Below are positions 24,069 through 32,397 of a stretch of 64,000 nucleotides of DNA, in pieces. The position numbers and the translations under genes were made by a program. Position 1 is the stretch's first letter, and every line of letters starts with the position of its first letter. Source of the stretch: Bifidobacterium breve (lineage in GTDB: Bacteria > Actinomycetota > Acidimicrobiia > Acidimicrobiales > Ilumatobacteraceae). The DNA lies in assembly GCA_945886445.1 (NCBI GenBank), contig CAMCZG010000001.1, forward strand, positions 62,001 through 126,000, in the 5' to 3' direction. Below the pieces are notes generated by a model. That model searched no databases. It had not been told where the DNA came from and worked only from the letters and a program-made list of their open reading frames with translations.

Positions 24069-25168
24069 TGCATCCAGTTTCATTTGAAGTGCAAGCAACG
24101 CAGGGCACGGCCCGTGCTGGCGTGGCTACAACTGCCCATGGAAGCTATTCAACTCCGTGTTTTATGCCGGTGGGTACTCGTGGAGCCGTGCGGTATCTCA
24201 GCGCAGTCGACTACGAAGATCTTGGCGCACAAATTGTGCTGGGTAACACGTATCACCTGATGTTGCGTCCTGGGGCCGACACGGTGGAGGCGTTGGGTGG
24301 TCTTGGAAAGTTTGCAGGTTGGGGTGGGCTCACGCTCACCGACTCGGGTGGATTCCAAGTTTTTTCTCTTGAACCAAAAGTCGATGACGACGGGGTTACT
24401 TTTAAGTCAACATACGATGGGTCGCTACATCGGTACACGCCAGAAACTGCGGTGGAAGTGCAACAGAAACTTGGCGCAACTATTCAAATGGTTCTCGACG
24501 TGTGTCCACCGTTGCCATCTGAGCCACATGTAGTGGAGTTGGCATTGAAGCGCACTTCTATGTGGGCCGAGCGTGCTCGTGAGCATCACTCACGTGCAGA
24601 CCAGGCGTTGTTTGGCATTGTGCAGGGTGGAATCAATCCAGAACTTCGCGCGAGAAGTGCCATTTCAACAGCAGCTTTAGAATTTGATGGTTATGGAATT
24701 GGTGGTCTCTCTGTTGGGGAGTCGCGTGAAGAAATGTTGCCAGCGTTGGCGGCTGCACTGCAGAACCTGCCCACAAATCGACCTCGGTATCTCATGGGCG
24801 TAGGAGACCCCGCTTCGCTGATTGAGGCGGTCAATTTAGGGGTCGATCAATTTGACTGTGTTTTGCAGACCCGCCTTGGACGTCACGGGACTGCTTTGAC
24901 GAGCACCGGCAAGTTGAATATGAAAAACGCCCAATACGCGTTACAAGATCTGCCACTTGATGCTGAATGTGCGTGCATGGTCTGTCGACGTCACTCTCGG
25001 GCCTATATTCGCCACTTATTCCAAACATCCGAGCCAACGGCCTCACGATTGGTGTCGTATCACAACATTGCGTGGACTTTTACCCTCATGGCCGAGATGC
25101 GTGAATCCATCGGAAATGGCACATTTCAGCAGATGAGGCAACGGGTAATGGGGGTCTGGGGCTCGTAG
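24068..25168 (+). CDS. tgt: tRNA-guanine transglycosylase
   Basis: Exchanges guanine-34 of GUN-anticodon tRNAs for preQ1, upstream of QueA. TIM-barrel of 366 aa. The LTDSGGFQVFSL block contains the catalytic Asp, the nucleophile Asp lies in DQFDCV, and the zinc site is CACMVC with a later His. Two usually invariant blocks differ: the segment normally reading CV(M/L)PTR is CVLQTR, and the usual AFDECPP reads VLDVCPP. The protein otherwise is full length and aligns throughout, so activity is still likely. GTG 24068 overlaps queA by one base; the end overlaps an alternative yajC start in the same way. Confidence 0.94.
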   Translation: MHPVSFEVQATQGTARAGVATTAHGSYSTPCFMPVGTRGAVRYLSAVDYEDLGAQIVLGNTYHLMLRPGADTVEALGGLGKFAGWGGLTLTDSGGFQVFSLEPKVDDDGVTFKSTYDGSLHRYTPETAVEVQQKLGATIQMVLDVCPPLPSEPHVVELALKRTSMWAERAREHHSRADQALFGIVQGGINPELRARSAISTAALEFDGYGIGGLSVGESREEMLPALAAALQNLPTNRPRYLMGVGDPASLIEAVNLGVDQFDCVLQTRLGRHGTALTSTGKLNMKNAQYALQDLPLDAECACMVCRRHSRAYIRHLFQTSEPTASRLVSYHNIAWTFTLMAEMRESIGNGTFQQMRQRVMGVWGS

Positions 25169-25172
25169 TGGC

Positions 25173-25178
25173 TACGCT
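25173..25178 (+). promoter_or_regulatory. Candidate -10 box of yajC (leaderless)
   Basis: TACGCT ends 7 nt before ATG 25186. This supports ATG 25186 over GTG 25168 as the yajC start. Confidence 0.45.
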
Positions 25179-25185
25179 TGTCGCC

Positions 25186-25563
25186 ATGTCTCTTTCCCCA
25201 ACTGCTCTCCTTGCCGCCGAAAAATCTTCTGGCGGGGGTTCCGCCGTATTTCAGCTCTTTTTCTTTGGCCTCATTTTTGTGGCCATGTACTTCCTGCTTA
25301 TTCGCCCACAGCGCCGGAAGGCAAAAGAAGCACAAGAGTTGGTGCGGGCAGTTCAAATTGGCGATGAGGTACAGATGTCCTCAGGTTTCATTGGCTTCGT
25401 CACCGGCTTTGACGAAGACGACAGCGCAGGCAATGTGGTCTGGATCGAATTGGTTGAAGGTGTCGAAGTGCGAGCACTGAAATCGGCAATTGTGCGTCGC
25501 ATTGAAGTGCGCACCGAGGTCGCTGCTGTTGAGAGCGACGACTCTGACGATTCAGACAAGTAG
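25186..25563 (+). CDS. yajC: Preprotein translocase subunit YajC
   Basis: Small accessory membrane protein of the SecDF complex, 125 aa. One transmembrane helix (LFFFGLIFVAMYFLLI) is followed by the diagnostic RPQRRKAKEAQELVRAVQIG and MSSGFIGFVTGFDED, and the tail is Asp/Glu/Ser-rich. The start is uncertain: GTG 25168 would overlap the tgt stop by one base, but the -10-like TACGCT 7 nt before ATG 25186 favours the latter. secD follows after 8 bp and secF overlaps secD, the usual order. Confidence 0.93.
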   Translation: MSLSPTALLAAEKSSGGGSAVFQLFFFGLIFVAMYFLLIRPQRRKAKEAQELVRAVQIGDEVQMSSGFIGFVTGFDEDDSAGNVVWIELVEGVEVRALKSAIVRRIEVRTEVAAVESDDSDDSDK

Positions 25564-25571
25564 TTCACCAC

Positions 25572-27239
25572 ATGCGTCGCAAACTCCTCTTTACTCTCAT
25601 AGCCACTGTCTTCGTCTCAATGGCAGCAATGGCAGGAAATCTCATTGCTGGGAACAAGCCTTCTCTGGGGCTCGACCTTCAAGGTGGGGCGTCAGTCACC
25701 CTTGAACCAAAAGGTGACTACGACACGGTTGCATTAGACGTAGCTGTGGAAATTATTCGTGCACGTGTTGACTCCATCGGAGTAGCTGAGCCAGAAATTA
25801 TCCGCCAGGGAAGCACTGTGGTCATCAACCTGCCAGGCGTGAAAGACCAACAACGCGCTCTCGACATTGTGGGCCGTACAGGCGAAGTGTTGCTTCGCCC
25901 GGTATTGCAGTCGGGCTTCAAGAACACCGATGCAACAACCACAACTATTGCCGGTCAAACCACGTTGCCCGCAGTGACATCGTCCACCGTGGCTGGCGCT
26001 ACCACCACTATCGCTGGCGCTACAACGAGTCAACCAGCAAGTTCAGGCGGGCTCGGCAGTACCCGGCGCCCCATGAGCGCAGCAACTACGACAACTCCAA
26101 CAACAAGTCCTGCAACGACCGCCCCGTCGACCACTACTGCTGTGGTTGATGCCGGAGCAACTACAACAACTGTTGCTATCGCTGTATCACCCTCAGTTCC
26201 GCAGCAAGACATTTCCATGACCAACGAACCCACCAAACAGGCAGTTTTAGAAGGACGCGATGGGCGGGTGTATTTCGCAGGTCCTTCGCAAGCTGATGGG
26301 CAAGTGTTCGCCAACGATGCTGCGGCACAAATCAACAACGGTTCATGGGTCGTTGCAGTCGGTTTACGTGACGGCGCGAGTGGAGAAGACAAATGGAATG
26401 CTCTCGCCGCACAATGCTTCCAAAAAGCAGCAACATGCCCGACCGGGCAAATTGCCATCGTGCTCGACGGAGTCGTCATTTCTGCCCCAGTTGTGCAAAC
26501 GGCAAATTTCAACGGCAGTGTGCAAATCAGCGGCGACTTTAAAGAGGCTGAAGCAAAAGACTTGGCCAAAATTCTTGAGTTTGGTGCCGTGCCGGTACGT
26601 TTTGACTCACCCACGGCACAGACCGTTTCTGCGACGTTAGGAAAAGACTCCCTCAACGCTGCGTTAATTTCTGGTCTCGTCGGCGTACTGCTCGTATTGC
26701 TCTTCCTCTTCTTCTATTATCGACGTTTAGCCATTGTGGTCGTAGGTGGTTTAGCAATTTCCGGCATGTTGCAATGGAGCGCAATCTCTTGGCTGTCGCA
26801 GCGCAACGGGCTCGCGCTCTCGCTATCGGGTATCACCGGCATCATTGTTTCCATTGGTGTAACGGTCGACTCCTACGTAGTGTTTTTCGAGAAACTCAAA
26901 GACGATGTTCTTGGCGGAAAAACGCTGAAGAATTCTGCTTCGCGCAGTTTTGACGCGGCATGGCGAACCATTGTGGCTGCCGACACGGTGTCGCTTATCG
27001 GTGCAGTAGTGCTGTGGTTTCTTACGGTTGGCTCGGTGCGAGGATTTGCCTTCTTCCTTGGGTTGTCAACATTTTGCGACATCATCGTTGCGTATTTCTT
27101 CACGCGACCTACGGTTATTTTGATGGCGCGATCCAAATGGATGAACGGCGCCAATATGTTCGGAGTGCACGCTCGTCGCAAGGACGAAGGTAACGAAGTA
27201 TCTGCGGGAAGTTCTACAGAAGGTGTGGTGGCGCGATGA
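25572..27239 (+). CDS. secD: Protein translocase subunit SecD with a Thr-rich insert
   Basis: Proton-driven helper of Sec export, working with SecF. The 555-residue protein has the first membrane helix near the N-terminus, then LGLDLQGGASVTLEP, the P1 domain, and the C-terminal helices with ITGIIVSIGVTVDSYVVFFE, where the Asp and Tyr belong to the conserved channel motif. Residues about 118-208 form a low-complexity insert dominated by Thr, Ala, Ser and Pro, with repeats of ATTT and IAGATT, splitting the P1 domain. A Pro-rich insert at a similar place is known in mycobacterial SecD. The ATG lies 8 bp after yajC; the end overlaps secF (ATGA). Confidence 0.95.
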   Translation: MRRKLLFTLIATVFVSMAAMAGNLIAGNKPSLGLDLQGGASVTLEPKGDYDTVALDVAVEIIRARVDSIGVAEPEIIRQGSTVVINLPGVKDQQRALDIVGRTGEVLLRPVLQSGFKNTDATTTTIAGQTTLPAVTSSTVAGATTTIAGATTSQPASSGGLGSTRRPMSAATTTTPTTSPATTAPSTTTAVVDAGATTTTVAIAVSPSVPQQDISMTNEPTKQAVLEGRDGRVYFAGPSQADGQVFANDAAAQINNGSWVVAVGLRDGASGEDKWNALAAQCFQKAATCPTGQIAIVLDGVVISAPVVQTANFNGSVQISGDFKEAEAKDLAKILEFGAVPVRFDSPTAQTVSATLGKDSLNAALISGLVGVLLVLLFLFFYYRRLAIVVVGGLAISGMLQWSAISWLSQRNGLALSLSGITGIIVSIGVTVDSYVVFFEKLKDDVLGGKTLKNSASRSFDAAWRTIVAADTVSLIGAVVLWFLTVGSVRGFAFFLGLSTFCDIIVAYFFTRPTVILMARSKWMNGANMFGVHARRKDEGNEVSAGSSTEGVVAR

Positions 27240-28354
27240 GCGGTCGCTGGGGTCGTCTATACAACGGTGAAACAACAATTGACTTTGTTGGTCGCCGGTG
27301 GTGGGGTTTTATTGCTTCGGGAATCGTGGTGCTAGCAACACTCTTTTCGCTCCTTTTTCAAGGTCTCAATTTAGGTATTGACTTTGAAGGTGGAGTTGCA
27401 TGGGAAGCGCCACTTAAAAATGAACTCACCATCGATTCCGCTACAAAGATTCTTGAAGACAATAATATTGAAACTCGCAGTGCAAAAATTCAGACACTTG
27501 GTGGTGGCTCGAGCGAGAGAATTCGTATTCAAGCTGACGATCAAAGTGCTGAAGCACGTAGTGCAGTACAAAAGTCGTTGTCCGAAAAGGCAAAAGTTGA
27601 CGTAGCGGAAGTGAGTGTCTCAAGTGTGAGCTCATCTTGGGGGCGCAGCATCACAACGAAGGCAATTCGTGCTCTGCTCGTCTTTTTCTTGTTGGTTTCC
27701 TTGTATATCGCTTGGCGGTTTGAATGGAAAATGGCAATTGCCGCTATTTTGGCGATGGTACACGACGTCGTCGTTAGCGTCGGCGTGTATTCGCTTTTGG
27801 GTTTCGAAGTTACGCCGGCAACTGTTATTGCGTTTCTCACCATTTTGGGTTTCTCGTTATACGACACCATTGTGGTGTTCGATAAAGTGCACGACAACAC
27901 GGGTCGTTTCAGTGCTTCACGTGTGTCGTACGAAGACATTGTCAACGTTTCAATGAACCAGGTACTCATGCGGTCGCTCAATACTAGTCTTGCTGCAATT
28001 TTGCCCGTGTTGTCATTGTTGGTGCTTGGAGCAGGTGTATTCGGGGCAGTTGCACTTCAAGAGTTCTCGTTGGCTTTATTCGTCGGCCTTTTAACGGGTG
28101 CCTATTCTTCAATCTTTATTGCAACGCCGTTGCTATCTATTTTGAAGTCTCGCGAACCAAAGTTCCGTTCACTTATTGGTCAACGTTCGTTAAAAGCCGA
28201 TATGACCACCCTGATGCAAACAGGTTCCTCGGTTTCGCGCAAGCAGTCTGCCCGTTCCGGAGCAGACTCATCTGGTTCAACAGTCACGCCAATTGATGCT
28301 GTGACAGCAGTGTTGTCGCACCCACCGCGGCCGCGCAAAAAGACACGGCGGTAA
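27236..28354 (+). CDS. secF: Protein translocase subunit SecF
   Basis: Partner of SecD in the export motor, 372 aa. FVGRRWWGFIASGIVVL is the first helix region, followed by GLNLGIDFEGGVAWE, the periplasmic domain, and the C-terminal five-helix bundle containing FLTILGFSLYDTIVVFDKVHDN and MNQVLMRSLNTSLAAILPV, both SecF signatures. The C-terminal 60 residues are hydrophilic and basic, ending in PRPRKKTRR. It overlaps secD by 4 bp and is followed 3 bp later by apt, the same order as in mycobacteria. Confidence 0.96.
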   Translation: MSGRWGRLYNGETTIDFVGRRWWGFIASGIVVLATLFSLLFQGLNLGIDFEGGVAWEAPLKNELTIDSATKILEDNNIETRSAKIQTLGGGSSERIRIQADDQSAEARSAVQKSLSEKAKVDVAEVSVSSVSSSWGRSITTKAIRALLVFFLLVSLYIAWRFEWKMAIAAILAMVHDVVVSVGVYSLLGFEVTPATVIAFLTILGFSLYDTIVVFDKVHDNTGRFSASRVSYEDIVNVSMNQVLMRSLNTSLAAILPVLSLLVLGAGVFGAVALQEFSLALFVGLLTGAYSSIFIATPLLSILKSREPKFRSLIGQRSLKADMTTLMQTGSSVSRKQSARSGADSSGSTVTPIDAVTAVLSHPPRPRKKTRR

Positions 28355-28357
28355 ATT

Positions 28358-28882
28358 ATGCACAACGACTCATTGCAAAGGTACATCCGCAACATTGAAG
28401 ATGTGCCAGCACCAGGAGTTACCTTTCGCGATATCACTCCACTGATTGGCGATCCGCAGGGGTTCAAAGAGGCAGTGAATTCCGTCGTTGCAATGTCACA
28501 GGGTCTGAAAATAGACAAGGTCGTTGGAATTGAAGCTCGTGGTTTTATTCTTGCAGCACCGGTCGCTTTCCACCTAGGTGCTGGTTTTGTTCCTGTGCGT
28601 AAAGCGGGAAAGTTGCCTTGGGAAGTTGTTCGCGAGGAATATGCGTTGGAGTACGGAACAGATGTCTTGGAAGCGCATCGCGACGCTGTGCGCCCAGGAG
28701 ACTCTGTGGTCATCGTCGATGACGTATTGGCTACAGGTGGAACCGCAAAAGCAGCGGTAAAACTTATTGAAGGTCTCGGCGCACACGTTGCGGCCTTGCT
28801 GTTTCTCATAGAGCTCGAGGCTCTTGGCGGTCGAAGCGTGTTAACGGGGCACACCATCAACTCGGTGATGACGTACAATTAG
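28358..28882 (+). CDS. apt: Adenine phosphoribosyltransferase
   Basis: Purine salvage enzyme making AMP from adenine and PRPP. The 174-residue protein has the N-terminal IEDVPAPGVTFRDITPLIGDP, VVGIEARGFILAAPVA, the flexible-loop region VREEYALEYGTDVLE, and the PRPP-binding VVIVDDVLATGGTAKAA. Length is standard. ATG 28358 starts 3 bp after secF; relA begins 5 bp after its stop. The position secF-apt-rel is typical of actinobacteria. Confidence 0.96.
   Translation: MHNDSLQRYIRNIEDVPAPGVTFRDITPLIGDPQGFKEAVNSVVAMSQGLKIDKVVGIEARGFILAAPVAFHLGAGFVPVRKAGKLPWEVVREEYALEYGTDVLEAHRDAVRPGDSVVIVDDVLATGGTAKAAVKLIEGLGAHVAALLFLIELEALGGRSVLTGHTINSVMTYN
28874..28879 (+). promoter_or_regulatory. Candidate -10 box of rel (leaderless or very short leader)
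   Basis: TACAAT ends 8 nt before ATG 28888 and lies just before the apt stop codon at 28880-28882. I see no convincing -35 box. Confidence 0.45.
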
Positions 28883-28887
28883 CACGT

Positions 28888-31125
28888 ATGGCTTCGGGTG
28901 ACCGCGTTCTTCCCTGGAGGCGCAGTTCCGCAGCGCCTGCAGAAGAACTTGCCCCACTACTAGCGGCATATCGCTCGCGCCATCCCAAAGCATCAATCGC
29001 TCTCATCAATAAGGCATACGTAACTGCGCGTGGTGCGCACCAGCATCAGCTGCGGGGAAGTGGCGAGTCGTACATTAACCACCCAATTGCTGTGGCAAAA
29101 ATTGTTGCCGACATTGGGCTCGACGATATTTCGCTTGCAGCTGCTTTGTTGCACGATGCCGTTGAAGACACTGAAATAACTTTAGAAGAAGTAGAACGTG
29201 ATTTTGGAAAAGAAGTTGCCAGCATCGTTGATGGTGTTACCAAATTAGAACGCTTGCAGTTCGACTCGAAAGAAGCCCAACAAGCCGCAACGATGCGCAA
29301 AATGTTGGTTGCAATGGCGCGCGACATTCGCGTTTTAGTTATTAAGCTCGCCGACCGATTACACAACATGAGAACTCTTGCAGGACTGTCGGTGGAAAAA
29401 CAACAGCGTATTGCTCATGAAACGCTCGATATTTACGCACCACTTGCACACCGGTTAGGTATGCAAGAGATGAAGCAGCAGCTAGAAGACCTGTCGTTTG
29501 CGGCCATTTATCCGAAGCGATTCGCAGAGTTAGACCATCTCGTAGGAACACGTACCCCAGAAAGAGAGGTGTACCTCGCCAAGGTTGTTGGAGACGTACA
29601 AATCAAACTCTCTGAGTTGGGTATAAAAGCCGAAATTACGGGTCGCGGCAAGCACCTGTGGAGTATCTATGAAAAGATGGTGCAGAAGAGTCGGGAATTT
29701 GATGAAATTTTCGATCTTGTTGCAGTGCGCATCATCGTAGATTCCGTCAAAGATTGTTATGGGGCTTTGGGCTGCATTCACGGGCGCTGGAAGCCGGTGG
29801 TGGGCCGTTTCAAAGACTACATAGCAATGCCGAAATTCAACTTGTATCAGTCTTTGCATACCACGGTCATTGGCCCAGAAGGCAAGCCCTTAGAGGTGCA
29901 AATTCGTACTCGTGAAATGCACAACAGAGCTGAGTGGGGTGTTGCGGCACACTATGCCTATAAAGACGGTACGGCTCCTGGCGATATTGACTGGCTGAAC
30001 CGCATTATCGACTGGCAAGCCGATGTTGCCGACCCTACGCACTTTATGGAAGGCCTGAAAGAAGACCTCGTTCAAGATGAGTTGTTTATTTTTACGCCGA
30101 AGGGCAAAGTAATTCCCTTACCTCTGCATTCTTCGCCGGTCGATTTTGCTTATGCAGTGCATACCGAAGTGGGCCACGCTTGCATTGGGGCCAAGGTAAA
30201 TGGCCGGCTTGTCACGTTGAACTATGAGCTGCATTCGGGCGATACCTGTGAAATATTTACCGCAAAGTCTGATGATGCTGGGCCGTCGCGCGACTGGTTG
30301 AACTTTGTCGCTAGCCCCCGTGCGAGAAACAAAATTCGGCAGTGGTTCTCGCGTGAACGCCGTGATGAAATGATCGAGGCGGGTAGGGAAGACTTCGTTT
30401 CGGAATTACGGCGAGAAGGACTGCCTGTGCATAGCATTTTGAGCTCCGATGCATTAATGGCGGAAGTAAACGATGGCGGCCACGTCGACATTGATTCTCT
30501 TTTTGCGGCAATTGGCGAACATCATGTGAGTGCGCGAGGTTTGGCTCAACGAATTGCGCGAGTGATGGAGCTGGGTACCGAGGGCGAAATTCTTGCCTCC
30601 GACCTGCGCATCGATCGTCCACGACGGCTCACGCTGGAAGGTCCGGCCATACATGTCGACGGCCTCGACGACGTGCTCGTGCGACTGTCAACATGTTGTA
30701 CCCCTGTTCCTGGTGATGAAATTATGGGGTTCATTACCAAGGGTCGCGGCGTCAGTGTGCACCGCATCGACTGTGTAAATGCCGGGGCGCTTGTACAAGA
30801 GCAGGCAAGTCGTGTGGTGGAGGTGGAATGGTCCGACAACCAGCGTGGTTCTACGTTTAGGGCAAGTGTTGAAGTGGTCGCACTCGACAGATCGCGCCTC
30901 TTGCGAGATGTGGCAAATGCCCTTTCTGACCATCATGTGAATATCGTCGCGTGTACTACTCAAACAGGCCTAGATCGTGTTGCAAAAATGCGTTTCGAGT
31001 TCGAACTGGCTGACCCTAACCATCTCGATGCGGTGCTACGCACAATCAAGAATATCGATGGGGTATATGACTCATATCGGGTTCTGCCGGGAAATACCAC
31101 GGGTTCGACCGACTCCGACGAGTAA
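28888..31125 (+). CDS. relA: Bifunctional (p)ppGpp synthetase/hydrolase Rel
   Basis: Stringent-response enzyme that makes and removes (p)ppGpp, 745 aa. The N-terminal HD hydrolase domain contains LAAALLHDAVEDTEITLEEV; the synthetase domain has GRGKHLWSIYEKM and the GRFKDYIAMPKFNLYQSLH block, whose RFKD is the RxKD motif of bifunctional Rel proteins, not the ExDD of RelA-only enzymes. TGS (DELFIFTPKGKVIPLP) and the conserved-cysteine domain (STCCTPVPGDEIMGFI) follow, then a C-terminal ACT domain. All regulatory domains are present, so control by the ribosome is expected. The TAA stop contributes to the hisS -10 box. Confidence 0.97.
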   Translation: MASGDRVLPWRRSSAAPAEELAPLLAAYRSRHPKASIALINKAYVTARGAHQHQLRGSGESYINHPIAVAKIVADIGLDDISLAAALLHDAVEDTEITLEEVERDFGKEVASIVDGVTKLERLQFDSKEAQQAATMRKMLVAMARDIRVLVIKLADRLHNMRTLAGLSVEKQQRIAHETLDIYAPLAHRLGMQEMKQQLEDLSFAAIYPKRFAELDHLVGTRTPEREVYLAKVVGDVQIKLSELGIKAEITGRGKHLWSIYEKMVQKSREFDEIFDLVAVRIIVDSVKDCYGALGCIHGRWKPVVGRFKDYIAMPKFNLYQSLHTTVIGPEGKPLEVQIRTREMHNRAEWGVAAHYAYKDGTAPGDIDWLNRIIDWQADVADPTHFMEGLKEDLVQDELFIFTPKGKVIPLPLHSSPVDFAYAVHTEVGHACIGAKVNGRLVTLNYELHSGDTCEIFTAKSDDAGPSRDWLNFVASPRARNKIRQWFSRERRDEMIEAGREDFVSELRREGLPVHSILSSDALMAEVNDGGHVDIDSLFAAIGEHHVSARGLAQRIARVMELGTEGEILASDLRIDRPRRLTLEGPAIHVDGLDDVLVRLSTCCTPVPGDEIMGFITKGRGVSVHRIDCVNAGALVQEQASRVVEVEWSDNQRGSTFRASVEVVALDRSRLLRDVANALSDHHVNIVACTTQTGLDRVAKMRFEFELADPNHLDAVLRTIKNIDGVYDSYRVLPGNTTGSTDSDE

Positions 31126-31128
31126 CCT
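31123..31128 (+). promoter_or_regulatory. Candidate -10 box of hisS, made from the rel stop codon
   Basis: TAACCT, whose TAA is the rel stop, ends 6 nt before GTG 31135. Confidence 0.45.
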
Positions 31129-31134
31129 CTTGTC

Positions 31135-32397
31135 GTGCCATCGTTTCAAACAACTCCCGGGACTCGCGATATTTTGCCTCCCGATGCGGCACGTTGGCGC
31201 GGCTTTGTAGAGAAATTTGCGTCTGTAGTTTCTTTGGCGGGTTTCCAGCACATTGTGTTGCCGATGTTTGAAGATCTCGGAGTCTTTCAGCGACTTGGCG
31301 ACGCAACCGACGTAGTGACAAAAGAGATGTACGACTTTGTCGACAAGGGTGGTCGCCACGTTGCGTTGCGGCCAGAACAAACAGCCGGAGTGTGTCGTTC
31401 ATATGCCCAACACCGACCAACGGCTCCGTGGAAGGTCTGGTACGGAGGCCCTAACTTCCGCTACGAACGTGCTCAGCATGGGCGCTACAGGCAGTTCGAC
31501 CAAGTGGGCGTTGAAGCTTTAGGAAGCGATGACCCTTTGCTCGATGTGGAAGTCATTGCGCTAGCAGTTGAGTTCTTTCAGGGTCTTGGTTTACGCAACG
31601 TTGTTTTGCACATCAACTCTTTAGGCGACTCAGGTGACCGTTCACGGTATGTAGACGCTCTTGCCCAATACTTTGAAGGTCATTTAGCGGAATTGAGCCC
31701 CGAGAGTGTGGCAACGCTTCAACGAAACCCACTACGTGTACTCGACTCCAAGCGCGAGAACGAACAGAGTGTTGTGTCGCAGGCTCCTTCAATCAGTAGT
31801 TTCCTCAGCGATGAAGCTGCATCACATTTTGCCCAAGTAAAACAAGGTCTCGATGCCCTTGGCATCTCTTATGTAGTGAACGAGCGTCTCGTACGCGGGC
31901 TCGACTACTACTGCCGCACTACTTTTGAATTTCAATCCACTGCTTTGGAGTCTGCTCAAACAGCGGTAGGAGGGGGTGGGCGCTACGACGGGTTGGTAGA
32001 AGATCTCGGCGGCCCCGCAACCCCCGGTATCGGCTTTGCTATTGGTCTCGATCGAACACTTCTGGCATGTGATGCCGAGAATGTTTTTGCCCATCCGTCT
32101 ACACGTGCCGACGTATTCGTTATTGATACCACAGGTGGAATGCAGGCACTGCAGTTGTGTCAACAATTTCGCAACGTAGGGCTCTCGTCGGAACGTACGT
32201 ATGGCGCACGGGCAATGAAGGCTCAAATGAAAGCTGCCGACAAGTCGGGTGCTTCATTTGCCGTCATCATTGGCACCGACGAATTGTCTCAAGGTGTTGC
32301 AACAGTGAAGTCAATGGTCGATGGACATCAAGAAGAAATATCCCTTGAATCTGTCGTAGGGCATGTGGCTGCACAAATAGGAAAGGTAATTTCATGA
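31135..32397 (+). CDS. hisS: Histidine-tRNA ligase
   Basis: Class II synthetase charging tRNA-His, 420 aa. The start GTG 31135 gives MPSFQTTPGTRDILPPDA, the usual HisRS opening. Motif 2 lies in GGPNFRYERAQHGRYRQFDQVG, the HisA block is RGLDYYCRTTFEF, motif 3 is GIGFAIGLDR, and the C-terminal anticodon-binding domain ends the protein. The stop overlaps the aspS start, so hisS-aspS form a unit. Confidence 0.96.
   Translation: MPSFQTTPGTRDILPPDAARWRGFVEKFASVVSLAGFQHIVLPMFEDLGVFQRLGDATDVVTKEMYDFVDKGGRHVALRPEQTAGVCRSYAQHRPTAPWKVWYGGPNFRYERAQHGRYRQFDQVGVEALGSDDPLLDVEVIALAVEFFQGLGLRNVVLHINSLGDSGDRSRYVDALAQYFEGHLAELSPESVATLQRNPLRVLDSKRENEQSVVSQAPSISSFLSDEAASHFAQVKQGLDALGISYVVNERLVRGLDYYCRTTFEFQSTALESAQTAVGGGGRYDGLVEDLGGPATPGIGFAIGLDRTLLACDAENVFAHPSTRADVFVIDTTGGMQALQLCQQFRNVGLSSERTYGARAMKAQMKAADKSGASFAVIIGTDELSQGVATVKSMVDGHQEEISLESVVGHVAAQIGKVIS

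Noticed and set aside
25923-26195. Possible tandem repeat or CRISPR-like region
   Set aside because: The repeats are irregular, in frame, and encode a Thr-rich insert of SecD.
26030-26656. 208-codon minus-strand frame opposite secD
   Set aside because: Shadow of the SecD gene; a Val/Ala-rich stretch simply mirrors the Thr-rich insert.
28180-28878. 232-codon frame on the minus strand opposite secF/apt
   Set aside because: It is the antisense of two well-supported genes; composition is Ser/Thr/Arg-rich without motifs, typical of a shadow frame.
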